Below are positions 44,150 through 52,656 of a DNA stretch of 61,264 nucleotides, one piece after another. The translations under genes were made by a program, and so were the position numbers. The notes under the pieces are model-generated. The model did no database searches, was not told where the DNA came from, and was given only the letters and a program-made list of their open reading frames with translations. This DNA comes from an uncultured Collinsella sp. (lineage in GTDB: Bacteria > Actinomycetota > Coriobacteriia > Coriobacteriales > Coriobacteriaceae), in NCBI GenBank assembly GCA_934617135.1, contig CAKTUC010000001.1, forward strand, positions 1 to 61,264, in the 5' to 3' direction. Every line of letters starts with the position of its first letter. Position 1 is the stretch's first letter.

Positions 44150-45367
44150 ATGTTTTGCCCCAAATGCGGTAGCAAAATAAGCGACGATGCGCGATTCTGT
44201 ACCGAATGCGGCCTGCCCTTGGGCGGGCTCTCGGGCAAGACTGCGGCCGAGGAGGGGCCCAAGGCCGAGCCGTCGGAGCGAGAATCATCGTCCGCTGAAG
44301 TCATATTGGAACCCACAGATACCGAAACGGACTCTGCGATAGGATCCGCGAATGCCGGGTCCACAGCAGAACCGAGTCCCGAACCGGTCTCGAAGACTGC
44401 GAGTAGCGGTCACTCCCAGATGTACAACTTCTTTATGCAACGCTGTCAGGTCGGTAACCGCCTAGTGCCGCAGTTCGCTATCATGATCGCCGCATTTATC
44501 GCCGCGGCAGGCATCGCTTACGCTGCTTTCATGCTCTACAAGAACGTCATCGAGCCCAATCTCCAGCAGCAATCCGTGCAGCAGGAGCAAACGACCGAAA
44601 GGCCCAAGAAGGACGAGAGAGCGGCCGAAGAAGTTGTCTATACGTTGGAGGCAAAATCATTGACGGTGTCTGCTCCGGTCGACCCTATGTTAAATCGGGG
44701 CGAGCGGACTGACATGGAATGGTCCTATCCGCAACTTAAGAGCTCCGCCAAAGACGACATCACAGGCAAAATTAACAAGGCGATTCTCGAGCCACTTCAA
44801 ATTGATGCGGAGCGAACGAATCGAGCATCAGATAATGAGCAATCAAATGCTGAGTTGTACCCCGACGGCGAATTTCCCTGCATATCGAGAAACGTGACGG
44901 TTACGTACATGGATGAGAACTATTTTTGTATCCGTGACGAGCGCTATTCGACGGGATGGGGCCCGCATGGCGACACGGTTGTGACTGGTGTTATTTTTGA
45001 TTTGCATACGGGTGATACTGTTAGTCCTCAGGACATGTTTGGCATTGATACCGAGGATCTTGCCAGTTCTATGAGTTCGGCAGTTTGGCCGTATCTTACG
45101 GAAATAGGCAGAGAGTATCCGTCTGACTACAACTCTATGCTCATGCGGAGCAATTCTTCAGACTATTCAATCAAGGGTTCAACATGCTTGTATGTGACAT
45201 CCAAGGGGCTGGTGTATCGCACCGAAGACTATGAGCTCGGTACTTTTGCGGACGGCAATTGCGAGATTTTGGTTGCGTCCTGGGATGATGAGTCTCAAGT
45301 TGGGTCCGAAGTAACCCCTGATGAGGTCAAGGACGGTACAACGGTGAAAGTCGATAAGGAGGACTAA
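44150..45367 (+). CDS. Zinc-ribbon membrane protein with DUF3298-like domain
   Basis: A 405-residue protein that begins with a zinc ribbon (MFCPKCGSKISDDARFCTEC), has an acidic linker, one membrane helix near residues 100-125 (FAIMIAAFIAAAGIAYAAFM) and an external region. The latter (TGKINKAILEPL; FCIRDERYSTGWGPHGDTVV; GDTVSPQDMFG) resembles the DUF3298/PdaC C-terminal type. AGAAGG precedes the ATG at 44150. The sequence around the helix (FMQRCQVG) is shared with the protein at 50780, so the two are paralogues there. The next gene starts after one base. Confidence 0.82.
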   Translation: MFCPKCGSKISDDARFCTECGLPLGGLSGKTAAEEGPKAEPSERESSSAEVILEPTDTETDSAIGSANAGSTAEPSPEPVSKTASSGHSQMYNFFMQRCQVGNRLVPQFAIMIAAFIAAAGIAYAAFMLYKNVIEPNLQQQSVQQEQTTERPKKDERAAEEVVYTLEAKSLTVSAPVDPMLNRGERTDMEWSYPQLKSSAKDDITGKINKAILEPLQIDAERTNRASDNEQSNAELYPDGEFPCISRNVTVTYMDENYFCIRDERYSTGWGPHGDTVVTGVIFDLHTGDTVSPQDMFGIDTEDLASSMSSAVWPYLTEIGREYPSDYNSMLMRSNSSDYSIKGSTCLYVTSKGLVYRTEDYELGTFADGNCEILVASWDDESQVGSEVTPDEVKDGTTVKVDKED

Positions 45368-45368
45368 C

Positions 45369-46988
45369 ATGTTCTGTCCCAACTGTGGATTTGAGCTTGA
45401 TGGCGATTTACGATACTGCACCGAGTGTGGCTATGCACTCGAAGATGCAAAGGCGGTGCTGAACTCTGCCAGCAACGAAGTGGCAGAAGATCCTTCCGTT
45501 ATCAATGAGGCTGCGGAAGAGATTTTCGCTAGTGACGAAACGGAGAAGGAGCCTTCCGCCGGTGCCGAGGCGGGGGAGGAAAAGTCGCCCGTGGAGAGCG
45601 AGCCCGTAGCGGACGAAGAAGACGACCAGCCTAAAGACGACGTGTCGTCCGGTGCAACGCCTTCGATTCCTGCCGTGCGCGCCGACCGGCCAAAACCGAG
45701 CAATCCGGTCGCCAAGCCCGTCGCGGCGCCAGCCCCTGTTCCTGCGGTGAATGCATCCGCACGGAAAAAGGAGCCCAAGGCGCTCTATATCGTTGGTATC
45801 GTCGTTGGTCTGGCGGTCGTTGCCATCTTTAGCTACCTGCTGTTCTTTGGCAAGTCCGGCGGCGACGTTGCCCATTACGGCCAGGACAAGGCCATCGTGG
45901 TGGTCCAAGAATCCAAGATCACCCCGACCGACGCAAAGGGCGAGAAGCTCAAGAAGTACTCGGTGACCCTGAACGGCGATAACGGCTACAGCACCAACGC
46001 TGAGGTTAAGGGTGACGAGGGCTTCACGGTAAGCCAGTTTCCCGATGTTAAACCGGGAAAATACACCCTTACCGTTAAGGACTCCAAGTCAAAAGTCGAG
46101 TGGAGCATTCCTGTCAAAGTCGTCGATAACTCTAAATCCGCTGATGCCGAAAAAGAGGTTTCCCTCGAGGTGCCTAAGGCCAACGAGGCCGATACAAAGA
46201 CAGACGAAGGCGACAAGAAGGATGGAGGCACCGCTGCGGACAATACCGCTGCGTATGCCGCTTACAAGCAAAAGTGCCAGGAATACCTCGCGTGCTATGG
46301 AGAGCCACAAATTGTTGAGGTGACTGATTCTGTCTATGCGATGCGAGGGCTTTGTCTTGTCGACCTCGTTGATTTTGATCAGGATGGCCAGCCTGAGTTC
46401 TTGACCGTTTTGAACGGTATGAGCGATGACGAATTAAAGAGTGCTTGGAATGGAGATACAGAGGGACTTCAGAAGTCCTACACCGTAGAGGTTTGGTCGG
46501 CAGTTGATGGTGGCGTCAAGAGGCTTTACAGTCAAAATTGGCTTGATAACAGCAACGGAGGAACGATGTTTCTTCCACTGATTAAAGCGGATGGCGGCAG
46601 CATCCTCGTAAGTCAAAGAACATATGAGATGAGCAATGCGATTACGGCATTGCTTGCTGGCAGGCAGGCTTTGGCCGGGGACAATACTTCGGTATATGGC
46701 AAGAAAGGCGATGTTTTTTCGCTTGTAGGCAACTACGAGTCCTGGGGAGTTGCGCCGAGCGAGGGCAATGGCTACGAAGGCTATTATGCGTCGGAGGGCA
46801 AGGAAATTTCCGAGACGGACTATAATGCCCTATATCAGCAATTTGGCTATGGGCACAATTACCGGACATACTACTTCCTTGATTTCTCGACCTCAGGTTT
46901 CGACTCTATTTCGGGGGAATCCCACGTCGATCCCAATCAAGTTGCGGAAGTCACCAAAGATACGCTCAAAAAGGTGGGAATCGAATAA
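45369..46988 (+). CDS. Zinc-ribbon membrane protein with Ca-loop-like motif
   Basis: A 539-residue protein: N-terminal zinc ribbon (MFCPNCGFELDGDLRYCTEC), about 110 acidic and Pro/Ala-rich residues, one membrane helix (ALYIVGIVVGLAVVAIFSYL, near 137-156) and a large external part. Inside it a beta-rich stretch (~180-265), then VDFDQDGQPEFLTVLNG, which looks like a DxDxDG calcium-type loop as in FG-GAP or VCBS units. It follows the previous zinc-ribbon gene directly, with AAGGAGG upstream. Function unknown. Confidence 0.82.
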   Translation: MFCPNCGFELDGDLRYCTECGYALEDAKAVLNSASNEVAEDPSVINEAAEEIFASDETEKEPSAGAEAGEEKSPVESEPVADEEDDQPKDDVSSGATPSIPAVRADRPKPSNPVAKPVAAPAPVPAVNASARKKEPKALYIVGIVVGLAVVAIFSYLLFFGKSGGDVAHYGQDKAIVVVQESKITPTDAKGEKLKKYSVTLNGDNGYSTNAEVKGDEGFTVSQFPDVKPGKYTLTVKDSKSKVEWSIPVKVVDNSKSADAEKEVSLEVPKANEADTKTDEGDKKDGGTAADNTAAYAAYKQKCQEYLACYGEPQIVEVTDSVYAMRGLCLVDLVDFDQDGQPEFLTVLNGMSDDELKSAWNGDTEGLQKSYTVEVWSAVDGGVKRLYSQNWLDNSNGGTMFLPLIKADGGSILVSQRTYEMSNAITALLAGRQALAGDNTSVYGKKGDVFSLVGNYESWGVAPSEGNGYEGYYASEGKEISETDYNALYQQFGYGHNYRTYYFLDFSTSGFDSISGESHVDPNQVAEVTKDTLKKVGIE

Positions 46989-46993
46989 AAACT

Positions 46994-47029
46994 GAAAGGG
47001 GCTTGGAAAACTGTTTCCAAGCCCCTTTC
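46994..47029. terminator. Bidirectional terminator between convergent genes
   Basis: A 16-bp perfect stem (46994-47009 with 47014-47029) lies directly between the zinc-ribbon gene and the stop codon of the minus-strand ATPase. Confidence 0.9.
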
Positions 47030-48412
47030 TTATAGTAGTTGCTCGAGCCCAACAAGCCTCACGCTGCCTGTTTGAGCCGCTCTATTTTGACACGCTTTGG
47101 TAAATCCACTCTTGCTAAACAAGTAGTACTGTTTGATCGGCCGGCCCAGCAGCGCCCCGCGCCGCTCGAGTGTTTCAAGAACGTCAGTATCTACAGGCTC
47201 GTTTCTCCATTTGCACTCGCCAAGGATGAGCTCCCCATCGGCGTCCTCAAGCACAACGTCAATCTCTTCTTGCCGGCGCGTGTTCGGGTTCGTGCCCCAC
47301 CAAGAGCCGATTGCCTTGGGCAGCACATCCAGCTCGCTCTCAACAACCTGCCGCATCAACCACTGGCGGCACACTTCTTCAAATGAGGGACCCACAAAGG
47401 TGGACAAATCATGCTTGGCGATACGCGCGGCCACAGCGGCTCCGAGCCCCTCCTCAATTGTTCCCGCGTACTGTGGAACAAACCGATACCAAAACCTAAA
47501 CAAGTTGTCGCAGATCCGATAGATTACTTGACGTTTTGTTGCATTTACAACAGGCGTGACGCGCCCAACGATTCGCAGCTCGATCAATGCGTCGAGCAGT
47601 CGCGCGACCTGTGGCGTTGCGAGGTGGGTAACATCGGCAATCTCTTTGGAGCGTACATAGCCGTTGGCAATGGCGGTTATGACGGCATTGTAGATAGCTG
47701 GGCTGCGGACCTCTTGCAGCAGATAGCTCTGGGGTTCGGCATACAAAAACGCATCTTGACGCAATAGCGCATGTTCAAGGTTCCATTGAGTGGAACGCGT
47801 GCCATCGAGCTGCGATAGATAGAGCGGCATCCCGCCAACAACGGAATACAGCTCGATGACCCGTTCGATGGGTGCATCGGGAAGCATGAGCGCCACGTCA
47901 AAGATGGTGAAGGGGTCAATGCGCAGCTGCATGGTGCGGCGCCCATAAAGAGGGCTTTGGTGTCCTAGTACCTGGTGTTCCATAAAGCTCATGGACGATC
48001 CGCAGAGCACGAGGAACAGCTTGCTCGTGTCTTTATGTCGATCGATAAGTGTTTGCAGGCACGACGAGACGCCCGGGTCGCTCTCGGCGAGGTAGGGATA
48101 CTCGTCAATAATCAGAACGATTCGCTCTGTCTTGGCGTGTTCGAAGACGGATTCGAGTGCAACCTGGATAGAGGGGAACGCTGCTCTTGCGGCGCTATTG
48201 CCAAGTATCTCGCGGCTGAGCAGCGCGAGGTTTTCGCTTGCAACGGTTTGCTGCCCGGTAAAGAAGATCACATGGGGTTTGCCCTGTGTAAAGACGCGAA
48301 GCAGGCTGGTTTTACCCACGCGACGCCTTCCATAGACTACGGCAAACTGAAAGGAACCCTTTTGATAGGCGGTTTCCAGGGATTCAAGCTCTTCCCGACG
48401 TCCAACAAACAT
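47030..48412 (-). CDS. Archaeal-type ATPase with DUF234-like C-terminus
   Basis: A 460-residue P-loop ATPase that opens MFVGRREELESLETAY. Walker A is VVYGRRRVGKTSLLRVF near residue 30, Walker B RIVLIIDEYPYL near 98 and the sensor region LFLVLCGSSMSFME near 135. A winged helix (ADVTHLATPQVARLLDALIE) and a DUF234-like nuclease-fold C-terminus (EIDVVLEDADGELILGECKW) follow. It resembles in design, not in close sequence, the ATPase at 34984. Function of the family is unknown. Repeats before the start suggest self-regulation. Confidence 0.88.
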   Translation of the reverse strand: MFVGRREELESLETAYQKGSFQFAVVYGRRRVGKTSLLRVFTQGKPHVIFFTGQQTVASENLALLSREILGNSAARAAFPSIQVALESVFEHAKTERIVLIIDEYPYLAESDPGVSSCLQTLIDRHKDTSKLFLVLCGSSMSFMEHQVLGHQSPLYGRRTMQLRIDPFTIFDVALMLPDAPIERVIELYSVVGGMPLYLSQLDGTRSTQWNLEHALLRQDAFLYAEPQSYLLQEVRSPAIYNAVITAIANGYVRSKEIADVTHLATPQVARLLDALIELRIVGRVTPVVNATKRQVIYRICDNLFRFWYRFVPQYAGTIEEGLGAAVAARIAKHDLSTFVGPSFEEVCRQWLMRQVVESELDVLPKAIGSWWGTNPNTRRQEEIDVVLEDADGELILGECKWRNEPVDTDVLETLERRGALLGRPIKQYYLFSKSGFTKACQNRAAQTGSVRLVGLEQLL

Positions 48413-48422
48413 GATGTGCCTC

Positions 48423-48470
48423 GCTCATATACGTATTACTAACATATATATTACTAACACTTATATGAGC
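48423..48470 (-). promoter_or_regulatory. Operator-like repeats upstream of the ATPase gene
   Basis: GCTCATATA (48423-48431) is inverted at 48462-48470, and TATTACTAACA is repeated directly at 48434-48444 and 48449-48459. The AT-rich block lies 10-60 bases before the minus-strand start and is a likely promoter with a repressor site. Confidence 0.55.
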
Positions 48471-48514
48471 AAATTTTCACCCGTCAATCGGATGGCAAAG
48501 AAATGACAGCGTTT

Positions 48515-49873
48515 CTACTTAACGTGGCGCTTGAGTCTGGCATAGTCCTGAACCTGCTTTTTGCGCTTGGCGTTGAGGAGGTTGTTGAGGTCGAGCTTCT
48601 CGGCGGTGCAGCGTTTGAGTAGCTCGGAGCTGTCAAAGCCGTTTGACTCAATGTCTTCATCCAGATCGTGCTTGAGCTTGGTCCATTTGTTGAGCTGCGA
48701 GCGCACGTAGGCCGCGGGACGTTCTATTTCGTTGGCGATGTCGCGTACGCCGGCGCCCGTTCCAAACAACTCGCGTATCTTTGCCGTCTCCTTGCGCGTG
48801 CGCTCGTTTTTGGCATCGGTCTTGCATCGATCGCTGCAATAGTGCCGTTTGACGCCACGATGCCCGGCAAGTGAGTAGGCGCGTCCGCACTGCTCGCAAT
48901 AGCCAATTTTGACGGTGCTCAGCTTACGCGAAAAATCAAACCAGAGCCATGAGAGATAGCTGTCAAAGGAGAGGAACCCTGTGGAATCGTTGCCCTGGAA
49001 CACATCCACGTGCGCGCCCGAGAGATGCGAGATCACGAGCGCCTGTACCAAAGCGGTGAGTGCATCGCGGTCATCGTTGTCAAGTTCTTCGCGGCGCTCC
49101 TGGATATCTGCTTGAGGGTCGATTACATAGAAGCTCTCCTCGCTATTGTTAACCTTGAGTCGCGCTGAAATCTCCAAGCTGGAGTCTTCGTCCATGTAGA
49201 ACATCGCCTGCAAAACACTGAAGTCATTGGCGGTGAGCTCGTGTTCAAAAGAGAGCACGTTGAGTGCAACGAGGGATTCTTCCTCGTCGATCATAAACAT
49301 AAAGGCGTAGAAATATCCCGCATCGGATTCGATTTTGCGCACGATGGGCAGGCTTTTGAATGAGTCGGTATAATCTCCGCCCGCCCTCAGGATAGTGGTG
49401 TAGATCTTGAAGGATGATCCGTTTGCCGCGCAGGTCACCACTGATTTCTCGATTCTTTCCAATGCAGAGACCTTTGCGATGGTGCAGCTCCCGTTGAGGT
49501 ATTCCTGGATGCGCATGGCAATAAGTGCTGCCATCGCGGCATTGGCCCAATCGCGTACGGATTCTATTGCGTGCTTGCCAAAAAGTGGCCCGGTCTGTTC
49601 GGCGTAATCAAGTACGCTAAAGAGGCTTGCGCGGAAGGGCTGCTCTTTAACGGCGGTGGGTTCGATGCATGATGCCAGCCTGATCAGATCGGCATGGCGC
49701 TCGCTGTGTGCGGGTCCTTCGTTGCTTTTGCAGCCGGCCAGCTCGGTGGGCATATAGAGTTCAAAGACAAGCTGGGCCTCGCCAACGGGCCTATTGGGTT
49801 CGTTCTCTATGAGGTTGACTTTCTTAAACGGAATCGAACCTTCAACGGTGCGTATTTGGGAGAACTCAAACAT
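48515..49873 (-). CDS. CGNR-like zinc-finger protein
   Basis: A 452-residue protein without membrane segments. The first ~310 residues match nothing I recognise. Near residue 325 there is CEQCGRAYSLAGHRGVKRHY followed by CSDRC, a four-cysteine finger like that of CGNR-type regulators but without the CGNR residues. A helix-turn-helix-like segment follows (LFGTGAGVRDIANEIERPAA). This suggests a DNA-binding regulator with a large sensor part. GGGGT precedes the ATG. It is transcribed away from the zinc-ribbon gene at 50013. Confidence 0.78.
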   Translation of the reverse strand: MFEFSQIRTVEGSIPFKKVNLIENEPNRPVGEAQLVFELYMPTELAGCKSNEGPAHSERHADLIRLASCIEPTAVKEQPFRASLFSVLDYAEQTGPLFGKHAIESVRDWANAAMAALIAMRIQEYLNGSCTIAKVSALERIEKSVVTCAANGSSFKIYTTILRAGGDYTDSFKSLPIVRKIESDAGYFYAFMFMIDEEESLVALNVLSFEHELTANDFSVLQAMFYMDEDSSLEISARLKVNNSEESFYVIDPQADIQERREELDNDDRDALTALVQALVISHLSGAHVDVFQGNDSTGFLSFDSYLSWLWFDFSRKLSTVKIGYCEQCGRAYSLAGHRGVKRHYCSDRCKTDAKNERTRKETAKIRELFGTGAGVRDIANEIERPAAYVRSQLNKWTKLKHDLDEDIESNGFDSSELLKRCTAEKLDLNNLLNAKRKKQVQDYARLKRHVK

Positions 49874-50012
49874 TGTTACCCCTGTCTCTAGCTGCAGATT
49901 TAATAGCGTAGCACGTTTAGGAAAATTACCCGGTCAAAATCTCTATATCGGATAAACGACAAACCGTATCTTGTGATCGCCAAGAAAAGGGGTAACGAGA
50001 AAGGACCCGATT

Positions 50013-50630
50013 ATGCATTGCAAACAGTGTGGAGCAGAGATTAACGACGGCGCCAAGTTCTGCGGCGTGTGCGGAACGCCTACGGTCGCGGCTGCGGCCA
50101 GCACAGCGGGAGATGCGATTTACGTCGAGGCCCGGCCAATTGAGAGCCAGTCTGTCGAGGCTCAGTTTCAAGCGGCGGAGGATGCAGAGGACGCTTCTTG
50201 CCTGCAAGATTCACTTCGCGAGTCCATCGGGTCCCTTGCGCGAGCGTCGGTGATTTCGTTGCTCTATGTGCTCTTTTTCAATTACGTGCTGGGAGGTGGC
50301 TCGCTGGGGCTCGACTATATGATTCCGCTGGCGCTGCTTCTGATTGGTCCCTGGAAGGTGATTATCTCGCTGTACCGCAGCGGTGTAAGGCTTCCCTTTG
50401 TCTATGGTGGCGGCATTATCGGTATCACGATTATGCTAATCGAGCTTGTGGTTCTCGTGGGCCTTCCTGTCGTGGTTCTGATGCTTTTTTACTGGTTGGG
50501 CAGCGTGATTCACGGAGCGGTTCCGGTTGTTCCCGAATTAGCACCGATGACGATGGTGGCACTTTGGCCTATCGTCTCGGTTGCCAACATCATCTTCAAG
50601 GCAATCAAGCTGCACATGGCTCGCGCCTAG
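50013..50630 (+). CDS. Zinc-ribbon protein with membrane helices
   Basis: A 205-residue protein with an N-terminal zinc ribbon (MHCKQCGAEINDGAKFCGVC), a ~50-residue linker and about four membrane helices (from SVISLLYVLFFNYVLGGG to MVALWPIVSVANIIFKAI). GAGAAAGGA lies upstream of the ATG. No catalytic motif is seen. The ribbon is close to those of its neighbours, which argues for a common origin. Confidence 0.8.
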   Translation: MHCKQCGAEINDGAKFCGVCGTPTVAAAASTAGDAIYVEARPIESQSVEAQFQAAEDAEDASCLQDSLRESIGSLARASVISLLYVLFFNYVLGGGSLGLDYMIPLALLLIGPWKVIISLYRSGVRLPFVYGGGIIGITIMLIELVVLVGLPVVVLMLFYWLGSVIHGAVPVVPELAPMTMVALWPIVSVANIIFKAIKLHMARA

Positions 50631-50779
50631 CAAGTAGCCCGTCGCATGCCTTCCGCGTGGGGTCAGGCGAATTTGAAAGGTGAAGGAAAAGGTTTACAGT
50701 CGAGCAAATTGTTCCTGGGCCTTTTCTGTTTGCAGGCTGCGGGCTATCGTTTCGATATGCTGAAGTTCTAGGGGGATTT

Positions 50780-52273
50780 ATGTACTGCGCAAGCTGCGGG
50801 GCAAAGATCAAAGACGGGGCGCGATTCTGTTCCGCATGCGGAAAACCGTTGGATGTGGATGATGCGCCGGCGAATGCTCAGCAGCCGCTTCCTTCGGGTA
50901 CACCAAAGGCGTCTGCTGATAGAAAAGCGACAAGCGATCCTGCCGCATCTCGCATAGAGAGCGCTTCTCCGGCGCCCTCTGATCATATGTCCTTTGCGGC
51001 CTTTATGATGCAGCGTCGGCAGATCGGCCGTTTTGCTGTGCCTACGTTTGTCACCATTCTTGCAGCAATCATCTTTACCGCTGGTGTCGCTTACGCCCTG
51101 GTCAAAGCTTACGAAGCCTTTGTGCTGCCTCAAACGCAGCAGCAGGAGCAGCCGGCTGCAGTCGAGAAGAAGTCGTCTAAAAAGAAGGTCGCGGCAACAA
51201 ACAAGAAAGCACGCAGGGCTTACGAGGGCGTGGTTGCGCGTTACGAGGACTTCGCGAGCTATTGCGAGCGGAAGGGGGCTGGTGCTGCCAGCTACGACGA
51301 CTGGGTCCAGGGACGCGGTGATGATTCTGGACTGGGGCAGATATTCGTTTATAACAACCAGACTGCCCCCGGCTTTTTAAGCTACTACTATGCTTTCGAT
51401 GATTTGAATGGCGACGGAATTGACGAGCTGCTTGTTGGGTCTGTCGATGCGCAGAACGATATTTCGGCGATTGTGGGTGCCTACTGCTTTGTTGATGGAG
51501 CGGCCGTTTCGGTTATGCCTTCGTCAGAGATGGTAGAAGGCTCCAGCAATATGACAAATCAGTATGACGGTTTTATTGCTCAGGGTGAGAGCCAAGTCAT
51601 TACTGTCTGTAAGGACGGCATCGTTAAATTTACTTGTAGTCAGGATTGTAGCCAGGCAGATTTCTATATTTCGCTTACTGCAAAGGGTCCTGAGGTCGTA
51701 GACGCGGCGCAACTTCAAAATAAGGAATTCGATAGGCAGAATGGCGTCTACTTGGTGAGGACCGTTGAGGATGCTGGCAAACCGCAGGAGGCGATGGTCC
51801 AGGGGCGTGAGGAAGCGTGCAAAATTCTTGACGAGCTCGCCGGGAAGTATCCGGAGGCCGACATTGAAATGCCGTCCGCAAGCAGCGATATGTGGAAGGC
51901 ATTCAAAGGGGCGGAGCCTTCGGAGAGCTCTTTGAAGGACGGTTCTGGCACTGCGGACGATCGATCTGGCGCATCTCAAGCACCATCTGAAGCGGCATCC
52001 GATAGCAGCGACGATGGGGAGGCCGCTGCGCGCGGCGATGGCGTGATCGCCGACATGGATGCGTTCATTGCAAACGCCAAGCGCGAGTTGATTGTGCCAG
52101 ATGACGCCTCTATTACGTTCAAGGTCGCTGATAAGCCAAACTATTGGGAGGGGGCGGCAACGTACGTTTGGTACGTCGAGTTTTATAAAGACGGAAAGGT
52201 CGTAGCGTCTGCGGAATGCGGCTCTGAAGGGTACCCATGTCGGTCGATTATGGCCTATCACGAGAGCCGGTAA
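50780..52273 (+). CDS. Zinc-ribbon membrane protein, paralogue of the 44150 gene
   Basis: A 497-residue protein: zinc ribbon (MYCASCGAKIKDGARFCSAC), Ser/Ala/Pro linker, a membrane helix near residues 85-110 (FVTILAAIIFTAGVAYALVK) followed by a Gln-rich stretch, as in the protein at 44150. The external part has a calcium-loop-like FDDLNGDGIDELLVGSVD, resembling that of the 45369 protein, and after an acidic Ser-rich spacer a small C-terminal alpha/beta domain of about 80 residues. It therefore combines parts of both earlier zinc-ribbon genes. AGGGGGA precedes the ATG. Confidence 0.82.
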   Translation: MYCASCGAKIKDGARFCSACGKPLDVDDAPANAQQPLPSGTPKASADRKATSDPAASRIESASPAPSDHMSFAAFMMQRRQIGRFAVPTFVTILAAIIFTAGVAYALVKAYEAFVLPQTQQQEQPAAVEKKSSKKKVAATNKKARRAYEGVVARYEDFASYCERKGAGAASYDDWVQGRGDDSGLGQIFVYNNQTAPGFLSYYYAFDDLNGDGIDELLVGSVDAQNDISAIVGAYCFVDGAAVSVMPSSEMVEGSSNMTNQYDGFIAQGESQVITVCKDGIVKFTCSQDCSQADFYISLTAKGPEVVDAAQLQNKEFDRQNGVYLVRTVEDAGKPQEAMVQGREEACKILDELAGKYPEADIEMPSASSDMWKAFKGAEPSESSLKDGSGTADDRSGASQAPSEAASDSSDDGEAAARGDGVIADMDAFIANAKRELIVPDDASITFKVADKPNYWEGAATYVWYVEFYKDGKVVASAECGSEGYPCRSIMAYHESR

Positions 52274-52371
52274 CTTTAACCGAGCCGTTTTGGCATTACA
52301 GCGCGCGCAGCTCTTATACCTTTCCCCTTGTTCCATCCGACGAGTTTAGTTACGGCTAAAACGGCCGTTAC
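52274..52371. other. Spacer after the zinc-ribbon gene
   Basis: No gene is seen here. The only pattern is a pair of GTTACGGC/GGCCGTTAC-like blocks just before the tRNA-like sequence. Confidence 0.35.
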
Positions 52372-52464
52372 GAAGAGCTGACCGAGAGGCCGAAGGCACT
52401 CGCCCGCTAAGCGGGTATGCCCCAAAAGGGTATCTGGGGTTCGAACCCTCCCGGTTCTTCGTCA
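52372..52464 (+). pseudogene. Degenerate tRNA-Ser (GCT)
   Basis: A class II tRNA shape is visible: acceptor GAAGAGC pairs with GTTCTTC, anticodon arm CTCGC-CCGCTAA-GCGGG has GCT, the long variable arm ATGCCC/GGGTAT is intact, and the T-loop is TTCGAAC. Defects are C instead of the near-universal U33, two extra bases between T-arm and acceptor with a T-stem mismatch, and TCA in place of CCA. It is most likely a decayed tRNA-Ser. Confidence 0.7.
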
Positions 52465-52549
52465 GTTGACCAAAGGTGCGACATTATTACCGCTCATCGG
52501 GGGTGGCTAAATGAGATGACTTGAGGGCTATAATTAGCCAAGCTAAGTT

Positions 52550-52594
52550 GGGGACAGATTGAGGCGCACAGGCTTTCGGTGCGCCTGTCGACTC
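52550..52594. repeat. GGGGACAG-type repeat with hairpin
   Basis: GGGGACAGATT (52550-52560) is followed by a GGCGCAC/GTGCGCC hairpin. It belongs to the same motif family as 15257, 41763, 59256 and 61151. TATAAT at 52529-52534 could be the -10 box of the SPFH gene. Confidence 0.5.
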
Positions 52595-52656
52595 GGCAGT
52601 TCGCAATTTATTAGACACGCGGAACGCGTGGTTTGGGATTAACGAAAGGAATCAGC

